From Aneurinibacillus danicus (GTDB lineage Bacteria > Bacillota > Bacilli > Aneurinibacillales > Aneurinibacillaceae), in NCBI RefSeq assembly GCF_007991215.1, contig NZ_BJXX01000084.1:1-57209 (forward strand): a stretch of DNA of 57,209 nt, given 5' to 3'. Made by a program: the position numbers and the translations under genes. How positions within the stretch are numbered: position 1 is the stretch's first letter; each line of letters begins with the position of its first letter. The notes beneath the pieces are model-generated. The model was not told the DNA's origin, ran no database searches, and was given only the letters and a program-made list of their open reading frames with translations. This document shows positions 1-9,789 of this stretch, in pieces.

Positions 1-12
1 GGCGACTTTTAT

Positions 13-41
13 ATTTTATTATAAACAATATATCTTGTCAA
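13..41 (-). promoter_or_regulatory. Probable rRNA-operon promoter P2
   Basis: On the minus strand TTGACA lies at 41..36 and TAAAAT at 18..13 with a 17-nt spacer, behind an A/T-rich tract that could act as an UP element. Transcription leaves the left edge. The early transcript reads AAGTCGCC, and the same AAGTCGC word follows the promoter at 106-135, so the two look like a tandem P1/P2 pair. In Bacillus an rRNA operon commonly follows lysS. The rRNA assignment is inference because no rRNA is inside the window. Confidence 0.65.
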
Positions 42-105
42 TAACTTTTTTCGTTTTTTATTTGATGATAAAATTTCTTGCCCTTCTCTCAAAAGCGACT
101 TAGTT

Positions 106-135
106 AATATATCATGTAAACAACTTAGAAAGCAA
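106..135 (-). promoter_or_regulatory. Probable rRNA-operon promoter P1
   Basis: TTGCTT at 135..130, an 18-nt spacer and TATATT at 111..106 with an upstream TGA giving an extended -10. The word AAGTCGC follows the -10 as it does at the promoter at 13-41. It reads leftward, out of the window. Confidence 0.5.
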
Positions 136-192
136 GCATAAATTTTTATGTTTTAATTTTCCAATTCCTTTCCGGCTTTTAATTTATTCATA

Positions 193-462
193 ATAAGAAA
201 AACTCGCGGGCGGTGCCGCTCGTCCTTTTTCCACACAAAAGACAAACGGCCGCTTTGTGGCCCTTCGGTCGGACCGGCAAAACATCCGGGTACCTCGAGG
301 GGGGAAACCATTGCCGGTCTTTCTCTCCCTTAAGGGCCACACGCTCCACACGGAAAAAGCAATGGTCGGCACACGCCTCGCGAGTTTTTTTTCGCTTGCG
401 AATGGAAGGAAAATACATTTTGCTTTATCACTGTAAAGCGGAATATACTTTCCTATACATAA
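193..462 (-). repeat. Terminator-associated structured repeat, copy 1 (full length)
   Basis: About 270 bp, close in sequence to copy 2 (27985-28252). It has two palindromic modules. The large one spans 198-390: outer arms AAAAACTCGCG / CGCGAGTTTTT, a middle stem of CTTTTTCC type, and an inner perfect stem GACCGGCAA / TTGCCGGTC. The small one (about 410-456) is a 20-bp imperfect hairpin with loop TCACTG. The right end abuts the T-tract of the lysS terminator. A one-base difference from copy 2 shifts every reading frame in the large module, so it is unlikely to encode protein. No transposase gene or clear target duplication is visible. Confidence 0.85.
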
Positions 463-463
463 A

Positions 464-490
464 TAAAAAAGGTGAGCACTACACTCACCT
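464..490 (-). terminator. lysS intrinsic terminator
   Basis: Minus-strand stem AGGTGAG / CTCACCT (490..484 with 476..470), a 7-nt loop, then six T. It follows the lysS stop by 16 bp. Repeat copy 1 begins directly behind the T-tract. Confidence 0.9.
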
Positions 491-506
491 CTCTATGCTT
501 CGCTCC

Positions 507-2090
<1,584 letters not shown>

Positions 2091-2104
2091 CTAAAACCGG
2101 CTAA

Positions 2105-2130
2105 AAGCTCCCACGTAACCGAAGGAGCTT
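2105..2130 (-). terminator. greA terminator or attenuator hairpin
   Basis: Minus-strand stem AAGCTCC / GGAGCTT with a 12-nt loop and TTTT behind it, starting 9 nt after the greA stop. The T-tract is short, so read-through into lysS is likely. Confidence 0.6.
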
Positions 2131-2138
2131 AGCCAAAA

Positions 2139-2618
2139 TTAGTCCACTTTAATATCCAAAATTTCGTAACGTACTACACCAGCGGGAACGTTTACATCTA
2201 CAATAGATCCTTTCGATTTGCCAAGAAGCGCCAATCCTACTGGCGATTCATTCGAGATCTTATTCTGTGTTGGATCAGATTCCGCTGAACCTACAATTTT
2301 GAACTCCATTTCTTCGTCAAACTCAAGGTCCTTTACTTTAACAGTAGAGCCAACGCTTACAATACCGGTATTCAGTTCATCGCCCGAAATCACACGCGCG
2401 TTACGCAACATTTTTTCGAGTGTAATGATACGACCTTCAATAAAAGCCTGTTCGTTTTTCGCTTCTTCATATTCTGAGTTCTCGGATAAGTCGCCGTAGC
2501 TAATCGCTTCTTTAATGCGCTGAGCCACTTCACGGCGTTTGACCGTCTTCAACTGTTCCAGTTCTTCTTCGAGCTTCTGCAAACCTGCAGCGGTCAGAAT
2601 TACTTCTTTTTCCGTCAT
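2139..2618 (-). CDS. greA: Transcription elongation factor GreA
   Basis: Rescues backtracked RNA polymerase by stimulating cleavage of the nascent RNA 3' end through the secondary channel. The 159-residue product has the N-terminal coiled-coil with the acidic tip GDLSENSEY (about residues 40-48) and a C-terminal FKBP-like domain (about 80-158). The ATG at 2618 lies 8 nt from GGGGGA. A GTG two codons upstream is an alternative but sits too close to that site. In B. subtilis greA lies elsewhere; here it separates dusB from lysS. Confidence 0.95.
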   Translation of the reverse strand: MTEKEVILTAAGLQKLEEELEQLKTVKRREVAQRIKEAISYGDLSENSEYEEAKNEQAFIEGRIITLEKMLRNARVISGDELNTGIVSVGSTVKVKDLEFDEEMEFKIVGSAESDPTQNKISNESPVGLALLGKSKGSIVDVNVPAGVVRYEILDIKVD

Positions 2619-2722
2619 TTTCACATTCCCCCATCCTAATACAGTCTTTTCTTTTCCTGCGCCTGATGTATCGTAGAGTGTATGATAAAATTGTATTTAT
2701 TATGCGAATAGTAGACATATAT

Positions 2723-2752
2723 GAAACTGCCAGTGAAAGCACTGGCAGTTTC
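2723..2752 (-). terminator. Hairpin between dusB and greA
   Basis: A perfect 13-bp inverted repeat (GAAACTGCCAGTG, loop of 4, and its complement) 53 bp past the dusB stop. No run of T follows on either strand, so it is a weak terminator or a transcript-end stabiliser. Confidence 0.5.
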
Positions 2753-2805
2753 CCATGCAGATATGAAGGTATTATATGGTAGCCCTCGACTAATGTCAAA
2801 TCGCG

Positions 2806-3840
2806 TTAATGAACCGCTTCTACCTTTTTGGCCTCATGCTTCGCCGCATACTCTGCAGCTTTCGCCTCTATCCGTTCAAGATAGGACAACAGAAGATTCG
2901 CCATACCTTCACGCGTTTCCTGCACATTAATTTCGTCACGGATTTGTGCTGATGCTGGCAGACCCTTCAGATACCAGGCAGCATGTTTGCGCATCTCCAG
3001 CACACCCACTTTCTCGCCCTTTACCTTGATGAGACGGTCAAGATGAAGCAATGCGATTTGAATCTTCTCACGCGGAGTCGGATCCGCTGGAAGCTCACCT
3101 TTGGTCAAATACTCAACCGTACGGTACAGCATCCAGGGGTTACCGAGCGCGGCACGGCCAATCATGACACCGTCGCAGCCCGTTTCCTCAATCATTCGCT
3201 TCGCGTCTTCCGGCGTAGCGACGTCTCCGTTGCCGATAACCGGAATGCTGACAGCTTCCTTCGCCTGACGAATGTAATCCCAGTTGGCTTTGCCCTGGTA
3301 CATCTGCACACGTGTTCTGCCGTGTACCGCAATCGCCTGGCCGCCTGCTCTCTCTACCGCTTTGGCGTTATCGACGACATAAATATGATCGTCATCCCAG
3401 CCAATGCGCATCTTTACTGTAACCGGCTTCGATACGTTCTCGACCACCGCGGACACTATCTCTTCGATCTTGTTGGGCTCTAAAAGCAAGCGTGCGCCCG
3501 CATCGCAGCTAACGATCTTAGGCACCGGACAGCCCATATTGATATCGATAATATCGGCATTTGTATGCTGATCCACATATTTCGCCGCCTGCACCAGCGT
3601 TTCTTTATCCCCGCCGAAAATCTGCAGGCTTAACGGCTTCTCACGCTCATCGACATACAACATCTCGATCGTTTTCTTGTTCCCGTGAACAATGCCTTTA
3701 TCGCTAACCATCTCCGCACAAACAAGCCCCGCCCCAAACTCCTTGGCAATCAAACGAAACGCCGGATTACATACACCGGCCATCGGAGCAAGCACTACGT
3801 TATTTTTCAACTCGATGTTTCCTATTTTCAGGTTAGCCAT
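2806..3840 (-). CDS. dusB: tRNA-dihydrouridine synthase, DusB-like
   Basis: FMN-dependent reduction of uridines in tRNA to dihydrouridine. The 344-residue TIM-barrel protein shows LAPMAGV near the N-terminus (about 17-23), the catalytic cysteine in NMGCPVPKI (about residue 104), the conserved VHGRTR and a C-terminal helical domain. The ATG at 3840 follows GGAAGGTGG at proper spacing. An in-frame GTG five codons upstream is less likely because it lies upstream of this site. It follows folK, as in B. subtilis (yacF), but the small DNA-binding gene yazB normally between them is missing. Confidence 0.93.
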   Translation of the reverse strand: MANLKIGNIELKNNVVLAPMAGVCNPAFRLIAKEFGAGLVCAEMVSDKGIVHGNKKTIEMLYVDEREKPLSLQIFGGDKETLVQAAKYVDQHTNADIIDINMGCPVPKIVSCDAGARLLLEPNKIEEIVSAVVENVSKPVTVKMRIGWDDDHIYVVDNAKAVERAGGQAIAVHGRTRVQMYQGKANWDYIRQAKEAVSIPVIGNGDVATPEDAKRMIEETGCDGVMIGRAALGNPWMLYRTVEYLTKGELPADPTPREKIQIALLHLDRLIKVKGEKVGVLEMRKHAAWYLKGLPASAQIRDEINVQETREGMANLLLSYLERIEAKAAEYAAKHEAKKVEAVH

Positions 3841-3912
3841 GCTTCCACCTTCCACATATACTTTGTGTAAAAAGTACGGGCCATTCCTTGTATGTTCAAA
3901 AAAAGCCGCTAA

Positions 3913-4467
3913 TTATTTCCCTATTTTATCATAGGATTGCTCCCAGTCAAGCGTATTCCATTTCCTTACACCTTCCTTCCCGTCCACTTTCGCAAGCGCA
4001 TCCGATATGTGCAAAAACTCCACTTCTCCTCCTGCCTTATAAGGAATCTGAACTTCAGGTGCAATTTCTGCAAGTGGTACGAGGACAAAAGCCCGCTCTG
4101 TCATTCTGGGGTGCGGAATTTGCAAATCGCCATCATCCAACCATTCATTCCCATATAAAAGAATATCGATGTCCAGCGTTCGCGGTCCCCAGCGAATTGT
4201 GCGTACTCTTCCTAATTCGGCTTCAACTTCCTGGGTACGGGAAAGCAGCTCTGCAGCGCAAAGGCTGGTTTCGATTTTAATAACAATATTGAGAAATGCG
4301 TCTTGCTCCGTATAACCGACTGGATCGGTTTCATAGATAAAAGAGCTTTGCAGCACGCGGATTCCAGGTGTTTGATTGATCAAATTCACTGCCTGCACCA
4401 ATAATTTTTCCCGCTCTCCCATGTTTGAACCCAATCCGAGGAAGGCCTTTGTGCGTTGTTTATCCAT
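3913..4467 (-). CDS. folK: 6-hydroxymethyl-7,8-dihydropterin pyrophosphokinase (HPPK)
   Basis: Transfers pyrophosphate from ATP to 6-hydroxymethyl-dihydropterin, giving the pterin substrate for FolP. The 184-residue product shows GLGSNMGER (about 11-19), the catalytic stretch RWGPRTLDIDILLYG (about 93-107) and HPRMTERAFV. Its ATG overlaps the 3' end of folB by 8 bp, indicating translational coupling. Last gene of the pab-fol cluster. Confidence 0.96.
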   Translation of the reverse strand: MDKQRTKAFLGLGSNMGEREKLLVQAVNLINQTPGIRVLQSSFIYETDPVGYTEQDAFLNIVIKIETSLCAAELLSRTQEVEAELGRVRTIRWGPRTLDIDILLYGNEWLDDGDLQIPHPRMTERAFVLVPLAEIAPEVQIPYKAGGEVEFLHISDALAKVDGKEGVRKWNTLDWEQSYDKIGK

Positions 4468-4834
4468 TAGCTCTTTCCCGACTGCGCTTAATCTCTACCG
4501 CCACAGATTGGTAATGCCCGGGAATTGGTGGATCCGGCTTGGTCACACGAACAAGAATCTCGTCAATAAGCAGGTAACTATCCAGAATTTTAGCTGCCAG
4601 ACGTTCCGCGATCGCTTCTACGAGTTCATACTTTTCATTTTCTACAACCTGCTGAGTCGTTTTATAAATGTCGGCGTAGTTTACGGTATCTTTCAAATTA
4701 TCACTGTGCCCCGCTTTTGAAAGATCAAAATAAATCTCCAGATCGACATAGAAACGCTGCCCTAGCGTATTCTCCTCTTTAAATGCGCCATGATAGCCCC
4801 AAAATTCCATTTTATTAAACAGAATTTTATCCAT
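4460..4834 (-). CDS. folB: Dihydroneopterin aldolase
   Basis: Cleaves dihydroneopterin to 6-hydroxymethyl-dihydropterin and glycolaldehyde in folate synthesis. The 124-residue protein begins MDKILFNKMEFWGYHG, typical of the family, with the active-site tyrosine and histidine in GYHG and the conserved LVEAIAE. The start at 4834 follows AGAAGGAG. Seven base pairs separate it from the folP stop and it overlaps folK. Confidence 0.95.
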   Translation of the reverse strand: MDKILFNKMEFWGYHGAFKEENTLGQRFYVDLEIYFDLSKAGHSDNLKDTVNYADIYKTTQQVVENEKYELVEAIAERLAAKILDSYLLIDEILVRVTKPDPPIPGHYQSVAVEIKRSRERANG

Positions 4835-4841
4835 CGCTATA

Positions 4842-5681
4842 TCACTCCTTCTCTTGCCGCCAGCCGTACAGCATTGCATCCATCATACGACAGATGCGCA
4901 CCATCGGCTGTACATCATGCACCCGCACAATTCGGCAGCCCCGCTCTATGCCGAACGCCACTGTCGCCGCCGTTCCTTCCATCCGTTCCGTTACCGGTAC
5001 ATTACCTAATGCTTTGCCGATGAACGACTTACGAGACGTGCCCAACAACACCGGAAACCCCAGCGCGACCAGTTTATCCATATGGTACATCATTTCGAGA
5101 TTATGCTCATACGTTTTGGCAAATCCAATTCCCGGATCCAGAATAATGTGATTGTCCTTTACCCCGGCTTCCCGCACCAGGTTAATACACTCCCTCATAT
5201 CCTGTAGCACGTCATCCACGAAAGACGTATAATTTTTGTTATGACGATTATGCGTTAATACGACCGGCACATTCGCTTCAGCCATAACCTTTGGCATCAG
5301 CGGGTCGGCTTTGGCTCCCCAGACATCGTTGATAATATGCGCACCCGCCGCCACTGCCTGTCTGGCCACTTCTGCTTTGTATGTATCAATGGACAGCGGA
5401 ACGTCAATTTCACGGGACAATCTCTCAATTACCGGAATGACCCGTTCCAATTCTTCCTCCATGCTGACCGGTTCATGCCCCGGACGCGTTGATTCGCCTC
5501 CGATATCGATAATGTCCGCCCCTTCTTCCACCATCTGACGCGCATGCATCAGAGCTTGCTCTACACTCTGATAATGTCCGCCATCAGAAAAAGAGTCCGG
5601 TGTTACATTAAGTATTCCCATGACCAGCGTACGCCGGTGAACGGGTAATTCATATGGACCTGCCTGTATTCCTTGCCGCAT
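4842..5681 (-). CDS. folP: Dihydropteroate synthase
   Basis: Condenses hydroxymethyl-dihydropterin pyrophosphate with 4-aminobenzoate to 7,8-dihydropteroate; the sulfonamide target. The 279-residue TIM barrel shows GILNVTPDSFSDGG (about 22-35), GGESTRPG, the pterin-site DPGIGFAKT and GTSRKSF. The ATG at 5681 follows GGGAGG with a 9-nt gap; the open frame continues 22 codons upstream without a comparable site. It directly follows pabC, so 4-aminobenzoate and its consuming enzyme are made from one message. Confidence 0.96.
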   Translation of the reverse strand: MRQGIQAGPYELPVHRRTLVMGILNVTPDSFSDGGHYQSVEQALMHARQMVEEGADIIDIGGESTRPGHEPVSMEEELERVIPVIERLSREIDVPLSIDTYKAEVARQAVAAGAHIINDVWGAKADPLMPKVMAEANVPVVLTHNRHNKNYTSFVDDVLQDMRECINLVREAGVKDNHIILDPGIGFAKTYEHNLEMMYHMDKLVALGFPVLLGTSRKSFIGKALGNVPVTERMEGTAATVAFGIERGCRIVRVHDVQPMVRICRMMDAMLYGWRQEKE

Positions 5682-5718
5682 GCTCTTCTTCCTCCCTGTT
5701 AGTATGTCCGGCCTGGAT

Positions 5719-6564
5719 TTAGACAATATGCTTCCGGTATAGCTCAAGCAATTGTCTGGTGATCGTTCCTATTGTACCCTCGCCGATTCTTTTTTCATTC
5801 ACCGTATGAATCGGCACGATTTCCTGGATGGCATTCGTTATAAACACCTCATCGGCCACCATGAGACGCTCAATATAATACCAGCCTTCCCGTACGGTGT
5901 ATCCGTGCGCTTCAGCCAATTCCATCACAAATTCCCGTCTTGTGCCAGGCAGAATTCCCGTTTTTATGTCTGGTGTATAGATTACACCTTCCGAGATAAA
6001 GAACAGATTCGATACAATTCCTTCCGCCAGGCACCCGTTCTCGGTCAAAAATAACCCCTCTACGTCCGGATTCGCTCCGATTTCCATTTTACCGAAACGG
6101 TTGTTCATATAATGGTGCGACTTAAACCGCCATTCTCCCTCTGGCGAGTTGCGCGGCCGCTTCAGTACCTGCAGTTTCTTTCCGGTTTCATACAATGCGG
6201 GCGGAAATTCCGGTACAGGCTTGGCGAAGATTAGCCAGCTCGGTTCATCATATACACCGGCATAGGGTCCCAGCCCTTTATCTCCCGCCGTCAGGTCAAC
6301 CCGGACATATGCATCGTGCAGTTGATTGGCGCTCAGCGTTTCAAGAATCGCAAATCGCAGTTCTTCCCGCGTCATTGTAACGTCGATGCCAAGCTCTTCC
6401 GCCGCCTGACGAAGGCGGTTGTAATGCCGCTCCAGAAGCGCGATATGTCCGCTGTATACCCGCATTGTCTCAAATAGCCCCAAACCATAAAGAAAGCCGT
6501 GATCAAACGGCGAGATCACAGCTTGTTGACTATCCATAATACGTCCATCGAGAAAAACTTTCAC
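5719..6564 (-). CDS. pabC: 4-amino-4-deoxychorismate lyase
   Basis: A PLP-dependent class IV (branched-chain-aminotransferase fold) enzyme that converts aminodeoxychorismate to 4-aminobenzoate and pyruvate. The 281-residue protein shows the PLP lysine in FKSHHYMNN (Lys148) and the cofactor-binding ENGCLAEGIVSN. The start is GTG behind AAGGAG (10 nt). It lies between pabA and folP, as in B. subtilis. A D-amino-acid aminotransferase is the alternative within the family, but context favours PabC. Confidence 0.92.
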   Translation of the reverse strand: MKVFLDGRIMDSQQAVISPFDHGFLYGLGLFETMRVYSGHIALLERHYNRLRQAAEELGIDVTMTREELRFAILETLSANQLHDAYVRVDLTAGDKGLGPYAGVYDEPSWLIFAKPVPEFPPALYETGKKLQVLKRPRNSPEGEWRFKSHHYMNNRFGKMEIGANPDVEGLFLTENGCLAEGIVSNLFFISEGVIYTPDIKTGILPGTRREFVMELAEAHGYTVREGWYYIERLMVADEVFITNAIQEIVPIHTVNEKRIGEGTIGTITRQLLELYRKHIV

Positions 6565-6583
6565 GATTTTCTCGCTCCTTTAT

Positions 6584-7168
6584 TTATATATTCGTAAGTG
6601 GAGCGTAGCGCACGAGGAAGTTTTGGAGCAATTGTTTGCCGTGTTCCGTCATAATCGACTCCGGATGAAATTGCACGCCCTCTACCGGAAATTCGCGGTG
6701 GCGCAGCGCCATAATTTCCCCCTCCGCCGTCTCCGCGGTAATCTCCAGACAATCCGGCAATGTTTCCCGCTCTACGATAAGCGAATGATACCGCGTTGCT
6801 CGAAACGGTACAGGCAATCCGGCAAAAATACCTTCTCCATTGTGGAATACTTCCGATGTCTTTCCGTGCATTAAGCGCTCTGCCCGGATCACCCGGCCAC
6901 CAAATACTTGGGCAATCGACTGATGGCCCAAACATACGCCAAAAATCGGAATCTTGCCCGCAAACCTCTCAATCGCCTCCAGACTGATACCCGCTTCGTT
7001 CGGGGTACACGGTCCCGGTGAAATCATCAGATAAGAAGGGGCCAGTTCTGCAATCTCGTCGCATGTAATCTGGTCGTTGCGCACAACGCGCAATTCTTCT
7101 CCCAATTCTCCCAGGTACTGGACCAAGTTGTACGTAAATGAATCATAGTTGTCAATCATCAGAATCAT
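6584..7168 (-). CDS. pabA: Aminodeoxychorismate/anthranilate synthase glutamine amidotransferase
   Basis: Supplies ammonia from glutamine to PabB and, in Bacillus, also to anthranilate synthase TrpE (pabA is the same gene as trpG). The 194-residue class I amidotransferase shows the nucleophile Cys79 in GVCLGHQ and the His168/Glu170 pair in QFHPES. The ATG overlaps the pabB stop by 4 bp, so the genes are coupled. The ribosome binding site is covered by seven GAG triplets (7170-7202), a TRAP-type operator, which supports a double role in folate and tryptophan synthesis. Confidence 0.96.
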   Translation of the reverse strand: MILMIDNYDSFTYNLVQYLGELGEELRVVRNDQITCDEIAELAPSYLMISPGPCTPNEAGISLEAIERFAGKIPIFGVCLGHQSIAQVFGGRVIRAERLMHGKTSEVFHNGEGIFAGLPVPFRATRYHSLIVERETLPDCLEITAETAEGEIMALRHREFPVEGVQFHPESIMTEHGKQLLQNFLVRYAPLTNI

Positions 7169-8715
7169 ACTCGACTCTCCTCTCTCGAACTCTTCTCAAC
7201 TCTTCGCTTAGCTTCCGTTAAAGAAAGCGCCCTCCATAGAGCTTCTGCCTTCTTTAATGATTCATAATACTCTGCTTTGGGCACAGAGTCAATCACAATT
7301 CCTGCACCGGCCTGCACATGGGCTTCTCCGTCTTTCAAAACAATCGTCCGGATGATAATGTTGCAGACAGCGTTTCCGTCGAATCCCAGAATGCACATTC
7401 CTCCGGTATACGGCCCTCTCGTTACCGGCTCTAACTCTTCAATAATTTCCATCGTCCGTACTTTCGGTGCGCCGGTAATCGTTCCTCCCGGAAAAGCGGC
7501 GATGATTGCATCGTACATATCTTTATCATCGGCCAACTCCCCCACTACATTTGAGACGATATGCATCACATGCGAGTACTTCTCCACGACCATCAACTCG
7601 TTGACATGCACGGAACCGAAGCGGCTGACCCGTCCTAAATCATTGCGCTCTAGATCAACAAGCATAATATGCTCGGCCACTTCTTTTTCGTTATCAAGCA
7701 GCTCACGGACCAGCGCCGCATCCTCTTCATCCGTCTGTCCCCGCCGGCGCGTTCCGGCAATCGGACGTGTACTGAGCCGCTTGCCTTTTACTTGAATCAA
7801 TAGCTCGGGAGATGCGGATACAAGCTGAAATTCCGGAAACCGCAAGAGTCCCATGTACGGTGAAGGATTGATCATTCTCAGCACTTCATAAATTTCTTCA
7901 GCTTCACATTCCGTTCTCCTGGTCTGCCTGACGGAAAGATTGACCTGGAAGACGTCGCCTGCGGCGATATATTCCTGCGCTCGTGTAACGGCCTGCTCAA
8001 ATTCTCCCTGGTTAAAAGAAGTTTTTATCTCGTCCAAATACTCTTCTCGCTGTCCTTCCATTTCAGGCAGGGTAGGATGTTCGAATCCTTCCGAAGCCGC
8101 CTCAAGCATAAGGGACATTGTTGCAAGCCGTCCTTCCGCCTCCTCAATTCCACGCAATTCGGCCCGTTCTCCAACATGCACAATCATAAATATCTCTTTA
8201 TTCTGATGGTCAAAAGCATAGAACTGTTCCACTTGCATGAGATAGATGTCAGGAAGTTGTAAATCATCTTTTGCCAGGCGCGGCAACGCTTCGTAATACC
8301 GACCCGTATCGTAACTTAGGTAACCGACCGCTCCGCCTATCCAATCCGGCAAACCGGCTTTTGCAGTTTCATCTGCACCGGGTGAGAATTCGTGTCCCAT
8401 CCAGTGCCGTACCACTGTCATCGGATCTGACATGACGGGTGATAAAGGCTGCCCGTTCTCGCTAATCTGCCCGTTTTTATATACCAGAGAAGCGGCCGGT
8501 TTCGCCCCTACATAGGTATAACGTCCATTTCGTCCGCTTTCCAGAATAAAGGCGTATTCGCTTTCTGTCCGCAGCTTTTTGTACAACTGCCATGGGTTTT
8601 GAGCTACCCATTTGATTGTTTGCCATAGCGGTGCACGTTCGTAGTCTGTAAGCCATTTCGCTGTCCATTCTCTCGGTTGTCTCACTTGCTTCCCTCCATC
8701 CATTGCTTCCTGCAT
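7165..8715 (-). CDS. pabB: Aminodeoxychorismate synthase component I
   Basis: With PabA converts chorismate to 4-amino-4-deoxychorismate, the first committed step to 4-aminobenzoate. It has an N-terminal TrpE-like domain and a C-terminal chorismate-binding domain with [25 protein letters not shown] and [11 protein letters not shown]. The start is uncertain: ATG at 8715 (used here, 516 residues), ATG at 8703, or GTG at 8685, which has the best-spaced site (GGAGGG). A strong hairpin (8721-8751) lies just upstream. Homology to TrpE is expected, but the pab-fol context decides for PabB. Confidence 0.93.
   Translation of the reverse strand: MQEAMDGGKQVRQPREWTAKWLTDYERAPLWQTIKWVAQNPWQLYKKLRTESEYAFILESGRNGRYTYVGAKPAASLVYKNGQISENGQPLSPVMSDPMTVVRHWMGHEFSPGADETAKAGLPDWIGGAVGYLSYDTGRYYEALPRLAKDDLQLPDIYLMQVEQFYAFDHQNKEIFMIVHVGERAELRGIEEAEGRLATMSLMLEAASEGFEHPTLPEMEGQREEYLDEIKTSFNQGEFEQAVTRAQEYIAAGDVFQVNLSVRQTRRTECEAEEIYEVLRMINPSPYMGLLRFPEFQLVSASPELLIQVKGKRLSTRPIAGTRRRGQTDEEDAALVRELLDNEKEVAEHIMLVDLERNDLGRVSRFGSVHVNELMVVEKYSHVMHIVSNVVGELADDKDMYDAIIAAFPGGTITGAPKVRTMEIIEELEPVTRGPYTGGMCILGFDGNAVCNIIIRTIVLKDGEAHVQAGAGIVIDSVPKAEYYESLKKAEALWRALSLTEAKRRVEKSSREESRV
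7170..7202 (-). promoter_or_regulatory. TRAP-type operator: seven GAG triplets over the pabA ribosome binding site
   Basis: On the minus strand GAG occurs at 7202, 7197, 7192, 7186, 7182, 7177 and 7172 (5' positions), separated by 2, 2, 3, 1, 2 and 2 nt. The last triplet ends 1 nt before the pabA ATG and the run includes the GAGAGGAG site. In B. subtilis tryptophan-loaded TRAP (MtrB) binds G/UAG triplets spaced by 2-3 nt at the same place on trpG (pabA) mRNA and blocks its translation. The triplets also encode the C-terminus of PabB. Function here is inferred. Confidence 0.8.
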
Positions 8716-8720
8716 GAAAC

Positions 8721-8751
8721 GAGCCCTTGCCTCCACACAGGACAAGGGCTC
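8721..8751 (-). promoter_or_regulatory. Hairpin between cysK and pabB
   Basis: A perfect 9-bp stem GAGCCCTTG / CAAGGGCTC with a 13-nt loop that contains GGAGG on the minus strand. It starts 17 nt past the cysK stop and ends 5 nt before the ATG at 8715. There is no T-tract on the minus strand, so it is either a weak cysK terminator or a leader structure controlling pabB translation. Confidence 0.5.
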
Positions 8752-8768
8752 TCATTCTTTTATTATAC

Positions 8769-9704
8769 TTATTCTTCGTCAAATTGATAAAGAGGGGTAC
8801 TTAAATATCTTTCACCATTGCTTGGAATAATAGCGATGACATTCTTGCCGGGCCCTAATTTCTTGGCCACCTTCTTGGCGGCATGTATGGCCGCACCGGA
8901 GGAAATACCGCCGAGAATACCTTCTTTCCGTGCCACCTGGCGGGCCATGCTAAATGCTTCTTCGTTCTCTACTTTGATGACTTCATCATAAATTTCTGTA
9001 TCAAGCGTATCTGGAATGAATCCTGCGCCGATCCCCTGGATTTTGTGCGGTCCAGGCTTTCCACCGGAAAGTACGGGCGATGCTGCCGGCTCGACAGCGA
9101 CAATGTGGATGTTCGGGTACTTTTCCTTTAACACCTGTCCGGCGCCTGTAATCGTTCCTCCCGTACCAATCCCGGAGATAAAGGCATCAACTCCGCCAAT
9201 TTGCTCTGCCTGTTCCAGTAACTCCTTACCGGTTGTCTCCCGGTGAATCTTCGGATTGGCCGGATTCTTAAACTGCTGCGGCATGAAGTAATCTTTATTC
9301 TCACGAACCAACTCTTCCGCTTTCCGGATAGCGCCTCCCATGCCTTCTGCTCCTGGTGTAAGCAAAAGCTCTGCCCCATAAGCACGCAGCAGGTTACGGC
9401 GTTCCATGCTCATCGTGTCCGGCATCACCAACAGGGCTTTGTATCCTTTAGCCGCCGCTACCATGGCCAGACCGATTCCTGTGTTTCCACTTGTCGGCTC
9501 TACAATTGTCATGCCTTCTTTCAAAGTGCCTTCCCGCTCTGCCGCCTCAATCATGGAAAGAGCAATCCGGTCTTTTACGCTGCTGCCGGGATTAAAAAAC
9601 TCCAGTTTCAAATAAATATTTGCTTCATCTGCTTCCGTCACCCGATTTAACTTTACTAATGGCGTGTATCCAATTAAATCGGTAATGGATTGAGCTACCC
9701 GCAT
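8769..9704 (-). CDS. cysK: Cysteine synthase (O-acetylserine thiol-lyase)
   Basis: PLP enzyme making cysteine from O-acetylserine and sulfide. The 311-residue protein shows the PLP lysine at residue 44 in SSVKDR, the substrate loop PTSGNTG (70-76) and the C-terminal [10 protein letters not shown]. The ATG at 9704 follows GAGGAGG. It has its own sigma-A promoter (9753-9782), which starts just past hslO. Position between hslO and pabB matches B. subtilis. Confidence 0.97.
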   Translation of the reverse strand: MRVAQSITDLIGYTPLVKLNRVTEADEANIYLKLEFFNPGSSVKDRIALSMIEAAEREGTLKEGMTIVEPTSGNTGIGLAMVAAAKGYKALLVMPDTMSMERRNLLRAYGAELLLTPGAEGMGGAIRKAEELVRENKDYFMPQQFKNPANPKIHRETTGKELLEQAEQIGGVDAFISGIGTGGTITGAGQVLKEKYPNIHIVAVEPAASPVLSGGKPGPHKIQGIGAGFIPDTLDTEIYDEVIKVENEEAFSMARQVARKEGILGGISSGAAIHAAKKVAKKLGPGKNVIAIIPSNGERYLSTPLYQFDEE

Positions 9705-9729
9705 CAGAAATCCTCCTCATCAATCCCTA

Positions 9730-9741
9730 CTATTTGAATAG
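9730..9741. promoter_or_regulatory. Palindrome downstream of the cysK -10
   Basis: CTATTTGAATAG, with perfect 5-bp arms, lies between the cysK -10 element and the ribosome binding site. Its position suits a repressor operator. CymR controls cysteine genes in Bacillus, but I do not see a convincing CymR consensus. Confidence 0.3.
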
Positions 9742-9752
9742 GTTTTGTACAT

Positions 9753-9782
9753 ATTATACCAATCGACCTATATAAACGTCAA
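9753..9782 (-). promoter_or_regulatory. cysK sigma-A promoter
   Basis: TTGACG at 9782..9777, 18-nt spacer, TATAAT at 9758..9753. The -35 begins 8 bp past the hslO stop codon. Confidence 0.8.
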
Positions 9783-9789
9783 TTGCCCA

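Noticed and set aside
287-300. GGTACC and CTCGAG adjacent in repeat copy 1, like a cloning linker
   Set aside because: Copy 2 has the same context with substitutions in CTCGAG; it is natural repeat sequence.
184-372. Open frame starting MPTIAFSVWSVWP in repeat copy 1, with similar starts in copies 2 and 3
   Set aside because: The shared start reflects DNA identity. A one-base indel between copies 1 and 2 puts the rest in different frames, and there is no ribosome binding site.
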